Made by a program: the position numbers and the translations under genes | In this document: positions 24,280-35,199 of the stretch, in pieces | Layout of the letters: each line of letters begins with the position of its first letter | Numbering within the stretch: position 1 is the stretch's first letter | Source of the DNA: Epiperipatus broadwayi | Taxonomy: Eukaryota; Onychophora; Udeonychophora; Euonychophora; Peripatidae | Direction: 5' to 3' | Assembly: GCA_028023455.1 (NCBI GenBank) | Contig: JAQFVV010013359.1 | Span: forward strand, 80,574-144,573 | DNA length: 64,000 nt | Notes under the pieces: model-generated | The model's input: the letters and a program-made list of their open reading frames with translations, nothing else | Told to the model about the DNA's origin: nothing | The model's database searches: none

Positions 24280-25720
24280 TCTTTTAGATTTAAACAAAGG
24301 CAAAACTCTCCATATAGTAGTGCCACCCTGTGCCAACCAGAGTAATCAATGGATTCCAGAAGGCTTGTGCATAAAATCCCTATCTAGTGCCTACTCATCT
24401 AATATCCCCAGACTAGTTTCTGGCTTGTGACCTTCATCAGTGATGAGCCTTGGATCTGAGATCACTGCACCTAGATCAATGCAACCCTCTAGCAGCCTCC
24501 TTTTATCTCTACTTTACTACAAAACTATGAGAATAAAATTGAAAACACATTAATATTTTCAATCTAAGCTCAATAGCATATATAGTCATATGGGTCTGAA
24601 CTCAATTCAGCACCCATACATTTTGGTCTCTTTGGCTCTTAAACAACCATAGCCACCACTATCCTATTAGGCAGGATTGGTGTTAAACCACCAAACATCA
24701 CATGATTACCATCTCTTATACTAGCACAATTGTTGTAAACAAAGGCAAAACTCTCCATACAGTAATGCCACCCTGTGCCAACCAGAGTAATCAATGGATG
24801 CCAGAAGGCTTGTGCATAAAATTCCTATCTAGTGCCTACTCATCCAATATCCCAACTAGTTTTTGGCTTGTGGTCATCATCAGTGAGGAGGCTTGGATCT
24901 GAGAGCACTGCACCTAGATCTTGGGATCTAATGCAACCCTCCAGCAGCCACCTTTTATCTCTACTTTACTACAAAACTATGAGAATAAAATTGAAAACAC
25001 AATAATATTTTCAATCTAAGCTCAATAGCTTATATAGTCATATGGGTCTGAACTCAATTCAGCACCCATACATACATTTTGGTATCTTTGGCTCTTAAAC
25101 AACCATAGTATAAGAGATGGGGGTCATGTGATGGTTGGTGGTTTAACACCAATCCTGCCTAATAGGATAGTGGTGGCTATGGTTGTTTAAGATCCAGTTA
25201 TGTGCTAGTATAAGAGATGGTGATCATGTGATATTTGGTGGTTTAATACCAATCCTGCTGAAAAGGATTGTGGTGGCTATGGTTGTTTAAGAGCCAAAGA
25301 CACCAAAATATATATTGGTGCTGAATTGAGTTCAGACCCATATGACTATATAAGCTATTGAGCTCAGATTGAAAATATTGTGTTTTCAATTTTATTCTCA
25401 TAGTTTTGTAGTAAAGTAGAGGTAAAAGGTGGCTGCTGGAGGGTTGCATTAGATTCTAAGATCTAGGTGCAGTGCTTTCAGATCCAAGGCTCCTTACTGA
25501 TGATGGCCACAAGCCAGAAACTTGTCTGGGGATATTGGATGAGTAGGTACTAGATAGGGATTTTATGCACAAGCTTTCTGGCATCCATTGATTACTCTGG
25601 TTGGCACAAGGTGGCACTAGAGTTTTGCCTTTGTTTACAACAATTATGTGCTAGTATAAGAGATGGTGATCATGTGATGTTTGTTGGTTTAACACCAATT
25701 CTGCCAAATCTTTTAAATTT
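24280..25720. mobile_element. foldback composite element, middle inverted copy
   Basis: Inverted copy of 9317-10765 with the same internal units. The flanking direct repeat is TCTTTTAGATTT at 24280-24291 and TCTTTTAAATTT at 25709-25720 (one mismatch), the reverse complement of the flank in the other copies. The unit near 25600 has lost about 20 bases relative to the left copy. Confidence 0.7.
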
Positions 25721-26476
25721 ACTCAGCTACATAAGAATGATTAACTTCAGTTAGCATTGAGGTTGAAACTAAATGAGAAAGAAGCGATTATGAAAAAGTG
25801 TATTAAATATCTATCTGGTTTATTGCACAATTAATTTAATTTTTGTAATATCATCTTCTCTCGAAGCAGCATACACTTGGCGTACTTGTTAATTCAAGAT
25901 AATCTATATTTAACACAATCCTTTTTTAAGATTGCTTACACCTTGGTCATTTATTATATTTCATATTTGCTTTGAGAATTCACAATTCAGAAATAGCATT
26001 TAAATATTTAGCTTCATAATCCATTATCCTTTGAATGTTATATATTTAGCATTGATAATTCTTAATGCAATTCCTTAATCACTGGATACAGATTCGTACT
26101 TTTATTATAGTTTTTTCCATGCAGTGATTTAATTCATTTGTACAGATACTGTAATTTTATCCAAAAGATTAGAGTTCATTATTTCTTTAATTTGAAATAT
26201 AAAATTGATCTATACATTTATAGATCTTTAATCCATGATGCTAATAATTCTGATCATATCTCTAATAAAGCAAATAGTTTATTATTCATAACAAAGTTAT
26301 TGTCATTATTTTTAAAATCAAAATTCATTTACCTAAGTAATATGTTTATAAGGAGGCATATTTGAGTTGAAAAAAATTGTTTTTAAATTTTTTCCTTTCA
26401 TAATTTAAGATGGGACAAATTTACACTATTGAGGCATATGTATCTTTTTTGAAGTAAAAGCATGATTATTTTACTA

Positions 26477-26923
26477 TATTCTCTGAAAAATAACATAAGC
26501 AAATTATTTGAAATTAATAAATATAATTTTCTAAAATATATCGGCTATTTACCATTATTTTAAATTAAAGAAATTTAGCGATCTATTATTGGAATAGTGA
26601 AACAGCATTCCATAAGTCAATTTATCCTTTAATAGGTATATATTTCAAAGCATAGGTTTTTATCTAATGATAAAAACACAAATAAAAATCAATACTTTAG
26701 TAACATATCCCATTGATAAACAACTCTAGAAGCGCAAAATATTTCCATTTTATAATTTTAGAAGTTAAAATAAACATTTTGTTTATCTTTTAAAATTAGC
26801 ACAATACTTAATCATGAGTGTCATATTTTAAGTTATGACAACATTATAAAGAACACAATTTATTTCCAAAATAAATATTATTTAAAGCTATATTCTTTGT
26901 ACATGTGCCTTGTGTGCTTAATT
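26477..26923. repeat. duplicated block W, middle inverted copy (without LINE)
   Basis: Matches, in inverted orientation, right-copy sequence 54929-55020 and 51668-52023. It preserves the uninterrupted target TAGATCGCTAAATTTCT (reverse complement near 26568-26584) where the LINE is inserted on the right. Homology stops at 26923; beyond it the sequence belongs to the Penelope-like element, so this point is a rearrangement breakpoint. Confidence 0.88.
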
Positions 26924-27723
26924 CATTTTTTTGATAAAATGATTGAACTGTAGGACAAACAGATAAACCTTTATTTAACAGTGAACATTCTACCTCACTA
27001 AGATTAATGTTAGTTAGATTAATCACATTGTTTTCCTTATTAGCTAAACATAAAAAGTCATTGCTATAAATATTTGAGTTCGATTTATTAGTATTTGTAT
27101 TTCCAGAAACTAAAATATTGTTAGTGCATTCAGAAGAATCTGTAACTCTATGAACCAATGCTAAACCAGCATCACCATTAAGAACAGATGGTAACATTTC
27201 AGCACAATCTAATGAATGTGAAGATGATATAAATGATTGATCAGTATCAATTGGAATCATATCCAATGTAGAAATATCCGACACAGTATGATTATCAGAA
27301 GTCATACAATTAATTAGTGTTTGTGACTGATTAGTAACTAATTCAAATCTTGGCTCATTACCCATAACTTTGAACCAATGATACATTTTATTATGAAATT
27401 TCTTCACCAATAACTTCTCTCTCAAAAAAACCCATTCCTGTAATTCCTTCTGTTCATCCATATTCATTAAATTACAACTACCAAAATGTATAATTTCTTT
27501 TTCAATTAATTTAAGTCTTACCAAAAATGCATATTTCAAAATATGTATCAATGCAACAGATGCTTCTCTTATTGTATTATCCCATTTAATTGCAAGTTCC
27601 CTTGGAAATTGGTCTATGTTAGCAATAATTTTTATTCTGAGGCCTTTAGGAATTATGTTATTGTTAATAAAATATGCAAATAATTTCCTAAGTTTAAGAA
27701 ACGATGTACTATGTAATGTTTGT
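26844..27723 (-). pseudogene. Penelope-like element ORF fragment (N-terminal region, truncated)
   Basis: An open frame of about 290 codons on the minus strand after a TGA near 27724, with no ATG at its start. The first 70 residues are helix-rich and basic (for example LRKLFAYFINNNIIPKG), the middle is Ser/Thr/Asn-rich, and near the end comes LSEVECSLLNKGLSVCPT (about 27000-26934). A motif of the form LLxKGLxFxPT is characteristic of the region just before the reverse transcriptase in Penelope-like elements. The expected RT does not follow: from 26923 the frame enters block W. The element is thus cut off by the rearrangement. Assignment rests on one motif plus the nearby hammerhead. Confidence 0.5.
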
Positions 27724-27762
27724 CAATTATTTATAACCTGCTTATGTTACACCCTGTAAATG

Positions 27763-28892
27763 TTATTTACTAGAATAATCCCTATTAATATCAAACTCTG
27801 TATCTACGCTAGATATTGTATTAAAATCAGTGTCAATTATCAATCCATTATCTATTTGGTTAACTACACCCACCTCTAAATTACCCAGATCTCCTTTACC
27901 ACCATCTACATGTTGATCTGAAGCAGCAAAACCATCAATCTGTTGAACATCAGAAATAGTCATTCTTAAAAAGTCCTCCTGTTTGGAAATGTTCCAAATT
28001 ATATCATCCAATGACAGGTCTAAAGAATCAACTTTACGTTGAGTATGATCTTCTTTAAAAACTTTTGGAGATCTATCCCGTAATTATTCCTCCAAAACAT
28101 TCCCTGTCAAGCAAGATTGTTCAACATCTACTAGGATCCCGTTAGTATCACGCGGTATAATAATTTGCGATTCCTGACAATTACATATCTCAATTTGCAT
28201 CCCCATTTCACATGTCAACACAGCTTCCATTTGAGTTCCAACACTAGCAAAACTATATTCCCTCACACTCAACATTGAATTTACATTATAAACTCTGTTA
28301 TATCCCATCAATGACATTATATATTTAAAACCTTCCACTAAACATCTAGCTCCATACATGTTCAAATGACGGCCATCATGGGCTAAAAATCTAAAAAGAT
28401 TCTCCCTTTTTATAAAATCCGTATGCTGTAAGAAAAATACATTATGATGCGTATAACTTAAAAAATGACAATGTCTATTAAATGCAAAAATTTTTTCATT
28501 AATAATTCTCAATTTAATCCGATCCATTGGGTAATATTTATTCTGCAATTGTGGTAAAACTTGAGTAATTATAATTGTAATCTCCGGTGAATAAGTACGT
28601 ATATGTCAAATCAATTTCAAAATCTGCACATATTCATTATTTCTAAATGAAAAAATATTGTTAGATCCAAGATGAACGAACAAAAACTTAATGTTATGCT
28701 TATTAACTAATTTGTTAAACAAATCAATACCATCCAGAATAGAAGCTCCTCATCTATAACTAATTTGTACACCATCTTGAGTATTAAATTTTGAAAAAAA
28801 TTATGTATAAATTTTAGCAATGAATCTCCTATGAACGCCACTTGGCTAAGTGACAATAAAGGCTTACTCTCTTTAGTCAGTAATAAATCCAT
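27763..28892 (-). pseudogene. GDSL/SGNH hydrolase frame of a retroelement, broken
   Basis: On the minus strand, from ATG at 28892, three SGNH-hydrolase blocks appear in order. Block I is VAFIGDSLLKF (GDS near 28829), block III FVHLGSNN (28680-28657), and block V DGRHLN with Asp near 28377 and His near 28368. The catalytic Ser, the block III Gly and Asn, and the Asp-His pair are all retained. An acidic tail to 27763 follows with no known domain. The frame is broken by a shift at a 7-base homopolymer (28794-28800) and by stops at 28752 (TGA), 28608 (TGA) and 28083 (TAA). Esterase domains of this type are known in ORF1 of CR1/L2 LINEs, in Ngaro/DIRS elements and in some giant Penelope-like elements. 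Their role is unclear, perhaps lipid or membrane interaction. Confidence 0.72.
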
Positions 28893-28960
28893 ATCAAAAT
28901 AATAATATATAACAAACTAACCAAAAGAAATACATATAAAAACAAAAAAAAGACATAAAT

Positions 28961-29012
28961 CCAATAAATAATATTATATTTCAACCAGAGGACTGGTTTT
29001 CATCAGAAAGAC
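28961..29012 (-). ncRNA. hammerhead ribozyme core upstream of the hydrolase frame, decayed helix I
   Basis: The minus strand has CTGATGA (29006-29000), helix II AACCAG/CTGGTT with a TCCT tetraloop (28998-28983), and GAAA (28982-28979). It is the same core as the two intact copies with a different loop. Flanking AAAATGGC is also shared with them. The 3' strand of helix I is not convincing: only about three weak pairs follow a possible cleavage point near 28963. The ATG of the hydrolase frame lies roughly 70 bases downstream, so the ribozyme would sit in the element's 5' leader. Confidence 0.55.
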
Positions 29013-29019
29013 AAAAATA

Positions 29020-29475
29020 CACAGTAAAATGGCGATAATCAAAAATTACAGATTTGGTAAAAGATTAAAATTTTTTAACAAAACCCTCCTGATTGGTCAC
29101 AAAATCTAACACAGAATATCTACCCAAGCAATGACAAAATTGAAACAAAAAAAGAAAAAAGAAAAAAACCACATTTCCTCCTAATCAAGCTTAAATTCTA
29201 TTGAAATTAAAATAAATATAAAAATAAAAATAAAAAATCCAAAATTAAAAATTAAAATATACATATGTGCATACATACAAAAATTAGACTATGCTCACAT
29301 ACAAAAAATAGCTGTGCTCACATTAATATTCATTAAAAACTAAAATACTAATACATTTTAATCAAAAATTATAGTGCAAAGTACAATAATTTATAATAAC
29401 TAATTATTTATCTATATACCAATTAAACACAGATATGTTTTTTTATGTAAAGATTGGTTATATGAATGTTTAATA
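29020..29475. other. AT-rich spacer between the Penelope-like element and the 17-bp satellite
   Basis: A-rich sequence with purine runs (29150-29240) and no open frame or structured element that I can recognise. It may be the 5' end of the retroelement or unrelated. Confidence 0.4.
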
Positions 29476-31290
29476 TCCCCATAGCAACTATATTCCCATT
29501 GTAACTATATGTCCATAGCAACTATACCTTCATAGCAACTATAACCTCATAGCAACTATAACCCCATAGCAACCATACCCGCATAGCAACTATACCCCTG
29601 TAGCAACTATAGTCCCACAGCAACTATACCCCCATAGCAACTATACACTCATAGCAACTATACCCTCATAACAACTATACCCCCATAGAAACTATACCCC
29701 CATAGCAACTATACCCCCATTGCAACTATACCCCATAGCAAATTTACCCCCATAGCAACTATACTCCCATAGAAGGTATACCCCATAGCAACTATAACCC
29801 CATAGCAGGTATACCTTCATAGTAGATATACCCCCATAGCAACTATACCCCCATAGCAACTATACTTCCATAGCAACTATACCCTTATAGCAACTATATT
29901 TTCATAGCAACTATACCCCCATAAAAACTATACTTTTATATCAACTATACCCTCATAGCAACTATACTCAAATAGCAACTATACCTCCATAGCAACTATA
30001 CCCCCATAGCAACTATACCCCCATAGCAACTATACCACCATAGCAACTACACCTCCATAGCTACTATACCCCCATAACAACTATACACCCATAGCACCTA
30101 TACCCCCATAGCAACTCTACTCCCATAGCAACTATACCCCTAGAGCAGGTATACCCCCATAGCAACTATACTCTTATAGCAAACATACCCCCATAGCAAC
30201 TATACCTTCATAGCAACTATACCCCCATAACAACTTTACTTCCATAGCAACTATATCCCCATAGCAACAATACTCCCATTGCAACTATACCCCCATAGCA
30301 ACTATAAACCCGTAGCAACTATAACTTCATAGCAACTATACCCCCATAGCAACAATACGCTTATAGCAACTAAAGCCTTAGAGCAACTATACATTCATAG
30401 CACCTATACCCCCATAGTAACTATACCCCCATAGCAACTATACTCCCATAGCAACTATAGCCCCATAGCAACTATTCCCCCATAGCAACTATACACTCTT
30501 AGCAATTATAGCCCCATAGAAACTATACCCCTTAGCAACTATAGCCCCATAGCAAATATACCCCCATAGCAAGTGTACATTATACCAACTATACCCTCAT
30601 AGCAACTATACCCCCACAGCTACTATACCTCCATAGAAACTATACCCCCAGAGCACCTATAACCCATAGCAACAATAACTGCATAGCAACTATACACCCA
30701 TAGCAACTATATCCCCATAGCAATTATACCATCATTGCAACTATATGCCCATAGTAACTATAAGCCCATAGCAACTATACCGCCATAGAAACTATACCCG
30801 CATAGCAACTATAACCCCAAAGAAACTATACCCCCACAGTAACTATATGCCAAAGCAACTATACCTCCATTCAATTATAACCCCATAGTAACTATACCCC
30901 ATAGCAACTATACTCCCATAGCAGGTATAACCCCATAGCAAGTATACTCCATAGCAACTATAACCCCATAACAACTATACCCCCATAGCAACTATACCCC
31001 CATAGCAGGTATACACCCATAACAACTATGCCCCCATAGCAACTATACCTCCATAGCAACTATACCCCATAGCAACTATACCCTCATAGAAACTATACTC
31101 CCATAGCAACTATAACCACATAGCAACTATACCCCCATATCAACTATATCCCCATAGCAACTATACCCCCATAGAAACTATACCCACATAGCAACTATAC
31201 ACCCATTGCAATGTTACCCCCATAGCAACTATACCCCCATAGCAACTATACCCCCATAGCAACTATAACCCTATAGCAACTATACTCCCA
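29476..31290. repeat. 17-bp satellite (SAT17)
   Basis: About 107 tandem copies of a 17-bp unit, plus-strand consensus CATAGCAACTATACCCC, moderately diverged. Each unit contains ATAG-CAA-CTAT, a 4-bp stem with a 3-base loop, followed by a C-run of four or five. The minus strand therefore shows a GGGG run every 17 bases. A recurrent variant has GCAGGTATACC in place of GCAACTATACC (near 29803, 30148, 30925, 31010). The array occurs once in the window and has no counterpart in the left or right copies. Confidence 0.97.
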
Positions 31291-31429
31291 TGTCTCTTCT
31301 GTGTATTTAAATGAACAAAGCCCTATACATGAGGAGTCATTGTGACTTAAGATCAACATGGACATCACAATAATATTGGAATCAACAAAAAAATTGGGCA
31401 TTCCATATGGCATCAGCCATAGCAACTAT
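31291..31429. other. linker between the two satellites
   Basis: About 126 bp of non-repeat DNA (31291-31417), then a single partial SAT17 unit CATAGCAACTAT at 31418-31429 fused directly to the first SAT14 unit. No gene is seen. Confidence 0.8.
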
Positions 31430-31880
31430 CCATTGCATGACATCCATTCCATGACATTCTTTACATGTCAACCATTGCATGTCATCCATTCCATGATATC
31501 CATTACATAACATCCATTCCATGACATCCATTGCATGACATCCATTCACTGACAACCATTACATGACATCCATTCCATGACATCCATTTCATGACATCCA
31601 TTCTATGACATCCATTACATGACATCCATTTCATGACATCCATAGCATGACATCCATTCAATGACATCTAATGCATGATACCCATTCCATGATATCCATT
31701 CCATGATATCCATTCCATGACATCCATTGTATGACATCAATTCTATGACATCCATTTCATGGCATCCATTGAATGACAACCATCCCATGACATCCATTCC
31801 ATGATATCCATTGCATGACCTCCATTCCATGACATCCATTACAAGACATCCATTGCATAATATCTATTCCATGACATTCA

Positions 31881-33027
31881 TTACATAACATCTATTCCAT
31901 GACATCCATTCCATATGCATTCCATGATATTCATTCCATGACATCCATTCCATTGCATGACATCCATTCCATGACATTCATTACATAACATCCATTGCAT
32001 GACATCCATTCCATGATATCTATTCCATGACATCCATTCCAAGACATCCATTCCTTGACATCCATTGCATGACATCCATTCCATGACAGCCATTTTATGA
32101 CATCCATTGCACAACATCCATTACATGACATCCATTGCATGACATCCATTCCATGACATCCATTCCATAATAACCAGTCCTTGACATCCATTCCATGACA
32201 TCCATTCCATGACAACCATTACATGACATCCATATGATGACATCCATAGCATGACATCAATTCAATGACATCCAATGCATGACATCCATTCCATGATATC
32301 CATGACATAACATCCATTCCATGATCCATTGCATGAAATCCATTCCATGACATCCATTACATGACATCCATTGCATGACATACATTCCATGACATCCATT
32401 TCATGACATCCATTCTATGACATCCATTACATGACATCCATTTCATGACATCCATAGCATGACATACATTCAATGACATCCAATGCATGACATCCATTCC
32501 ATGACATCCATTCCATGACATCCATTCCATGACATCCATTGCATGACATCAATTCCATGACATCCATTCCATGACATCCATTGCATGACATCCATTCCAT
32601 GACATCCATTCCATGACATCCATTGCATGACATCCATTCCATGACATCCATTACATGACATCCATTGCATGACATCTATTCCATGACATTCATTACATAA
32701 CATCTATTCCATGACATCCATTCCATATGCATTCCATGATATTCATTCCATGACATCCATTCCATTGCATGACATCCATTCCATGACATTCATTACATAA
32801 CATCCATTGCATGACATCCATTCCATGATATCCATTCCATGACATCCATTCCAAGACATCCATTCCTTGACATCCATTGCATGACATCCATTCCATGACA
32901 GCCATTTTATGACATCCATTGCACAACATCCATTACATGACATCCATTGCATGACATCCATTCCATGACATCCATTCCATGATATCCAGTCCTTGACATC
33001 CATTCCATGACATCCATTCCATGACAA
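31881..33027. repeat. higher-order duplication inside SAT14-R (58 units, 812 bp)
   Basis: The variant strings across 31881-32215 recur at 32693-33027 with very few differences. The offset is 812 bp, exactly 58 units. Markers include the insertion-like CCATATGCATTCC, the fused CCATTCCATTGCATG, and GACAGCCATTTTATG. This is a second in-register duplication, different in size from the one in the left array. Confidence 0.85.
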
Positions 33028-35199
33028 CCATTACATGACATCCATATGATGACATCCATAGCATGACATCCATTCAATGACATCCATTGCATGACATCCA
33101 TTCCATGATATCCATGACATGACATCCATTCCATGACATCCATTGCATGAAATCCATTCCATGACCTCCATTACATGACATCCATTGCATGACATCCATT
33201 CCATGACATCCATTACACATCCATTGCATGTCATCCATTCCATGACATCCATTGCATGACATCCATTCCATGACATCTATTGTATGACATCCATTTCATG
33301 ACATCCATTCCATAACATCAATTGCATCACATCCATTCCATGACATCCATTGCATGACATCCATTCCATGACATCCATGGCATGACATCCATTGCATGAC
33401 ATCCATTGCATGACATCCATTCCATGACATCCATTACATGACATCCATTCCATGATATCCATTACATGACATCCATTGCATGAACTCCATTCCATGACAT
33501 CCTTTCCATGACATACATTACATGACATCCATTTGATGACATTCATTCCATGACATCCATTCCATGACATCCATTCCATGACATACATTACATGACATCC
33601 ATTTGATGACATTCATTCCATGACATTAAATACATGACATCCATTGCATAACATCCATTCCATGCACATGACATTCATTCTATGACATCCATTACATGAC
33701 ATCCATTGCCTGACATCCATTGCATGATATCCATTACATAACATCCATTTCATGACACCCATTGCATGACATCCATTCCATGAAATCCATTCCATGACAT
33801 CAATTACATGACATCCATTCCATGACATTCATTGCACAACATCCATTCCATGACATCCATTACATGACATCCATAGCATGACATCTATTCAATGACATCC
33901 AATGCATGACATCGATTCCATGATATCCATTCCTTGACATCCAATGCATGACATTCATCCCATGACATCCATTGCATGACATCAATTCCATGACATCCAT
34001 TCCATGACATCCATTGCATGATATCCATTGCATGACATCCACTGCATGACATCCATTCCATGACATCCATTCTATGATATTTATTCCATGAAGTCCATTC
34101 CAAGACATCCATTCCATGACATCCATTACATGACATCCATTTTATGACATCCATTGCACAACATTCATTACATGACATCCATTGCATGACATCAATTTTA
34201 TGACATCCATTCCATGATATCCATTCCTTGACATCCATTCCATGACAACCATTACATGACATCCATATGATGACATCCATAGCATGACATCCATTCAATG
34301 ACATCTAATGCATGACATCCATTCCATGATATCCATTGCATGACATCCATTTTATGACATCCATTGCACAACATTTATTACATGACATCCATTGCTTGAC
34401 ATCAATTCCATGATATCCAGTCCTTGACATCCATTCCATGACAACCATTACATGACATCCATATGACATTCATAGCATGACATCCATTCAATGACATCCA
34501 ATGCATGACATCCATTCCATGATATCCATTCCATGACATCCATTGCATAACATTCATTTTATGACAATCATAACATAACATCCATTGCATAACATCAATT
34601 CCATGACATCCATTCCATGATATCCATTCCATGATATCCATTCCATGACATCTACATGACATCAATTCCATGACATCCATTGCATGACATCCACTCCATC
34701 ACATCCATTGCATGACATCCATTGCATGTCATCCATTGCATGACATCCATTCCATGACATCCATTCCCTGACATCCATTGTATGACATCAAATTCATGAC
34801 ATCCATTCCATAACATCAATTGCACCACATCCATTCCATGACATCCATTCCATGAAATCCATTGCATGACATCCATTGCATGACATCCATTGCATGACAT
34901 CCATTCCATGACTTCCATTGCATGACATCCATTGCATGACATATATTCCATGACATCCATTACATGACATCTATAGCATGACATCCATCCAATGACATCC
35001 ATTGCATGAAATTCACTCCATGACATCCATTGCATGTCATCCATTCCATGACATCCATTGCATGACATCCATTGCATGTCATCCATTCCATGATATCCAT
35101 TACATAACATCCATTCCATGACATCCATTGCATGAAATCCATTCCATGACATCCATTCCATGACATGCACTGTATGACATCAATTTCATGATATCCATT

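Larger units (their letters stand above)
17294..26469. repeat. duplicated block X, middle inverted copy (right arm of palindrome)
   Basis: Reverse complement of 7925-16793, also matching 55028-64000. The two arms are similar but not identical. This arm keeps the 58 bp missing at 13670 (near 20434-20492), lacks the 312-bp tandem block, and replaces about 130 bp (counterpart of 11650-11783) with about 1 kb of unrelated sequence (22383-23398). Outside those pieces and the foldback element I see no gene; frames of 60-88 codons at 17913, 21287 and 21340 overlap on both strands and are not kept. Confidence 0.95.

Noticed and set aside
7925-26469. Palindrome as a pure assembly duplicate of the same reads
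   Set aside because: Arms differ by several indels of 58 bp to 1 kb and many substitutions. An allelic mis-join remains possible and is stated in the finding.
28600-28760. Alternative genetic code with TGA read as Trp
   Set aside because: Two TGA codons interrupt the hydrolase frame, but there is also a TAA and a frameshift. CGA or TGG decay to TGA explains them more simply.
29476-31290. CRISPR array
   Set aside because: Units are contiguous 17-bp repeats with no unique spacers, in eukaryotic-type DNA with no cas genes.
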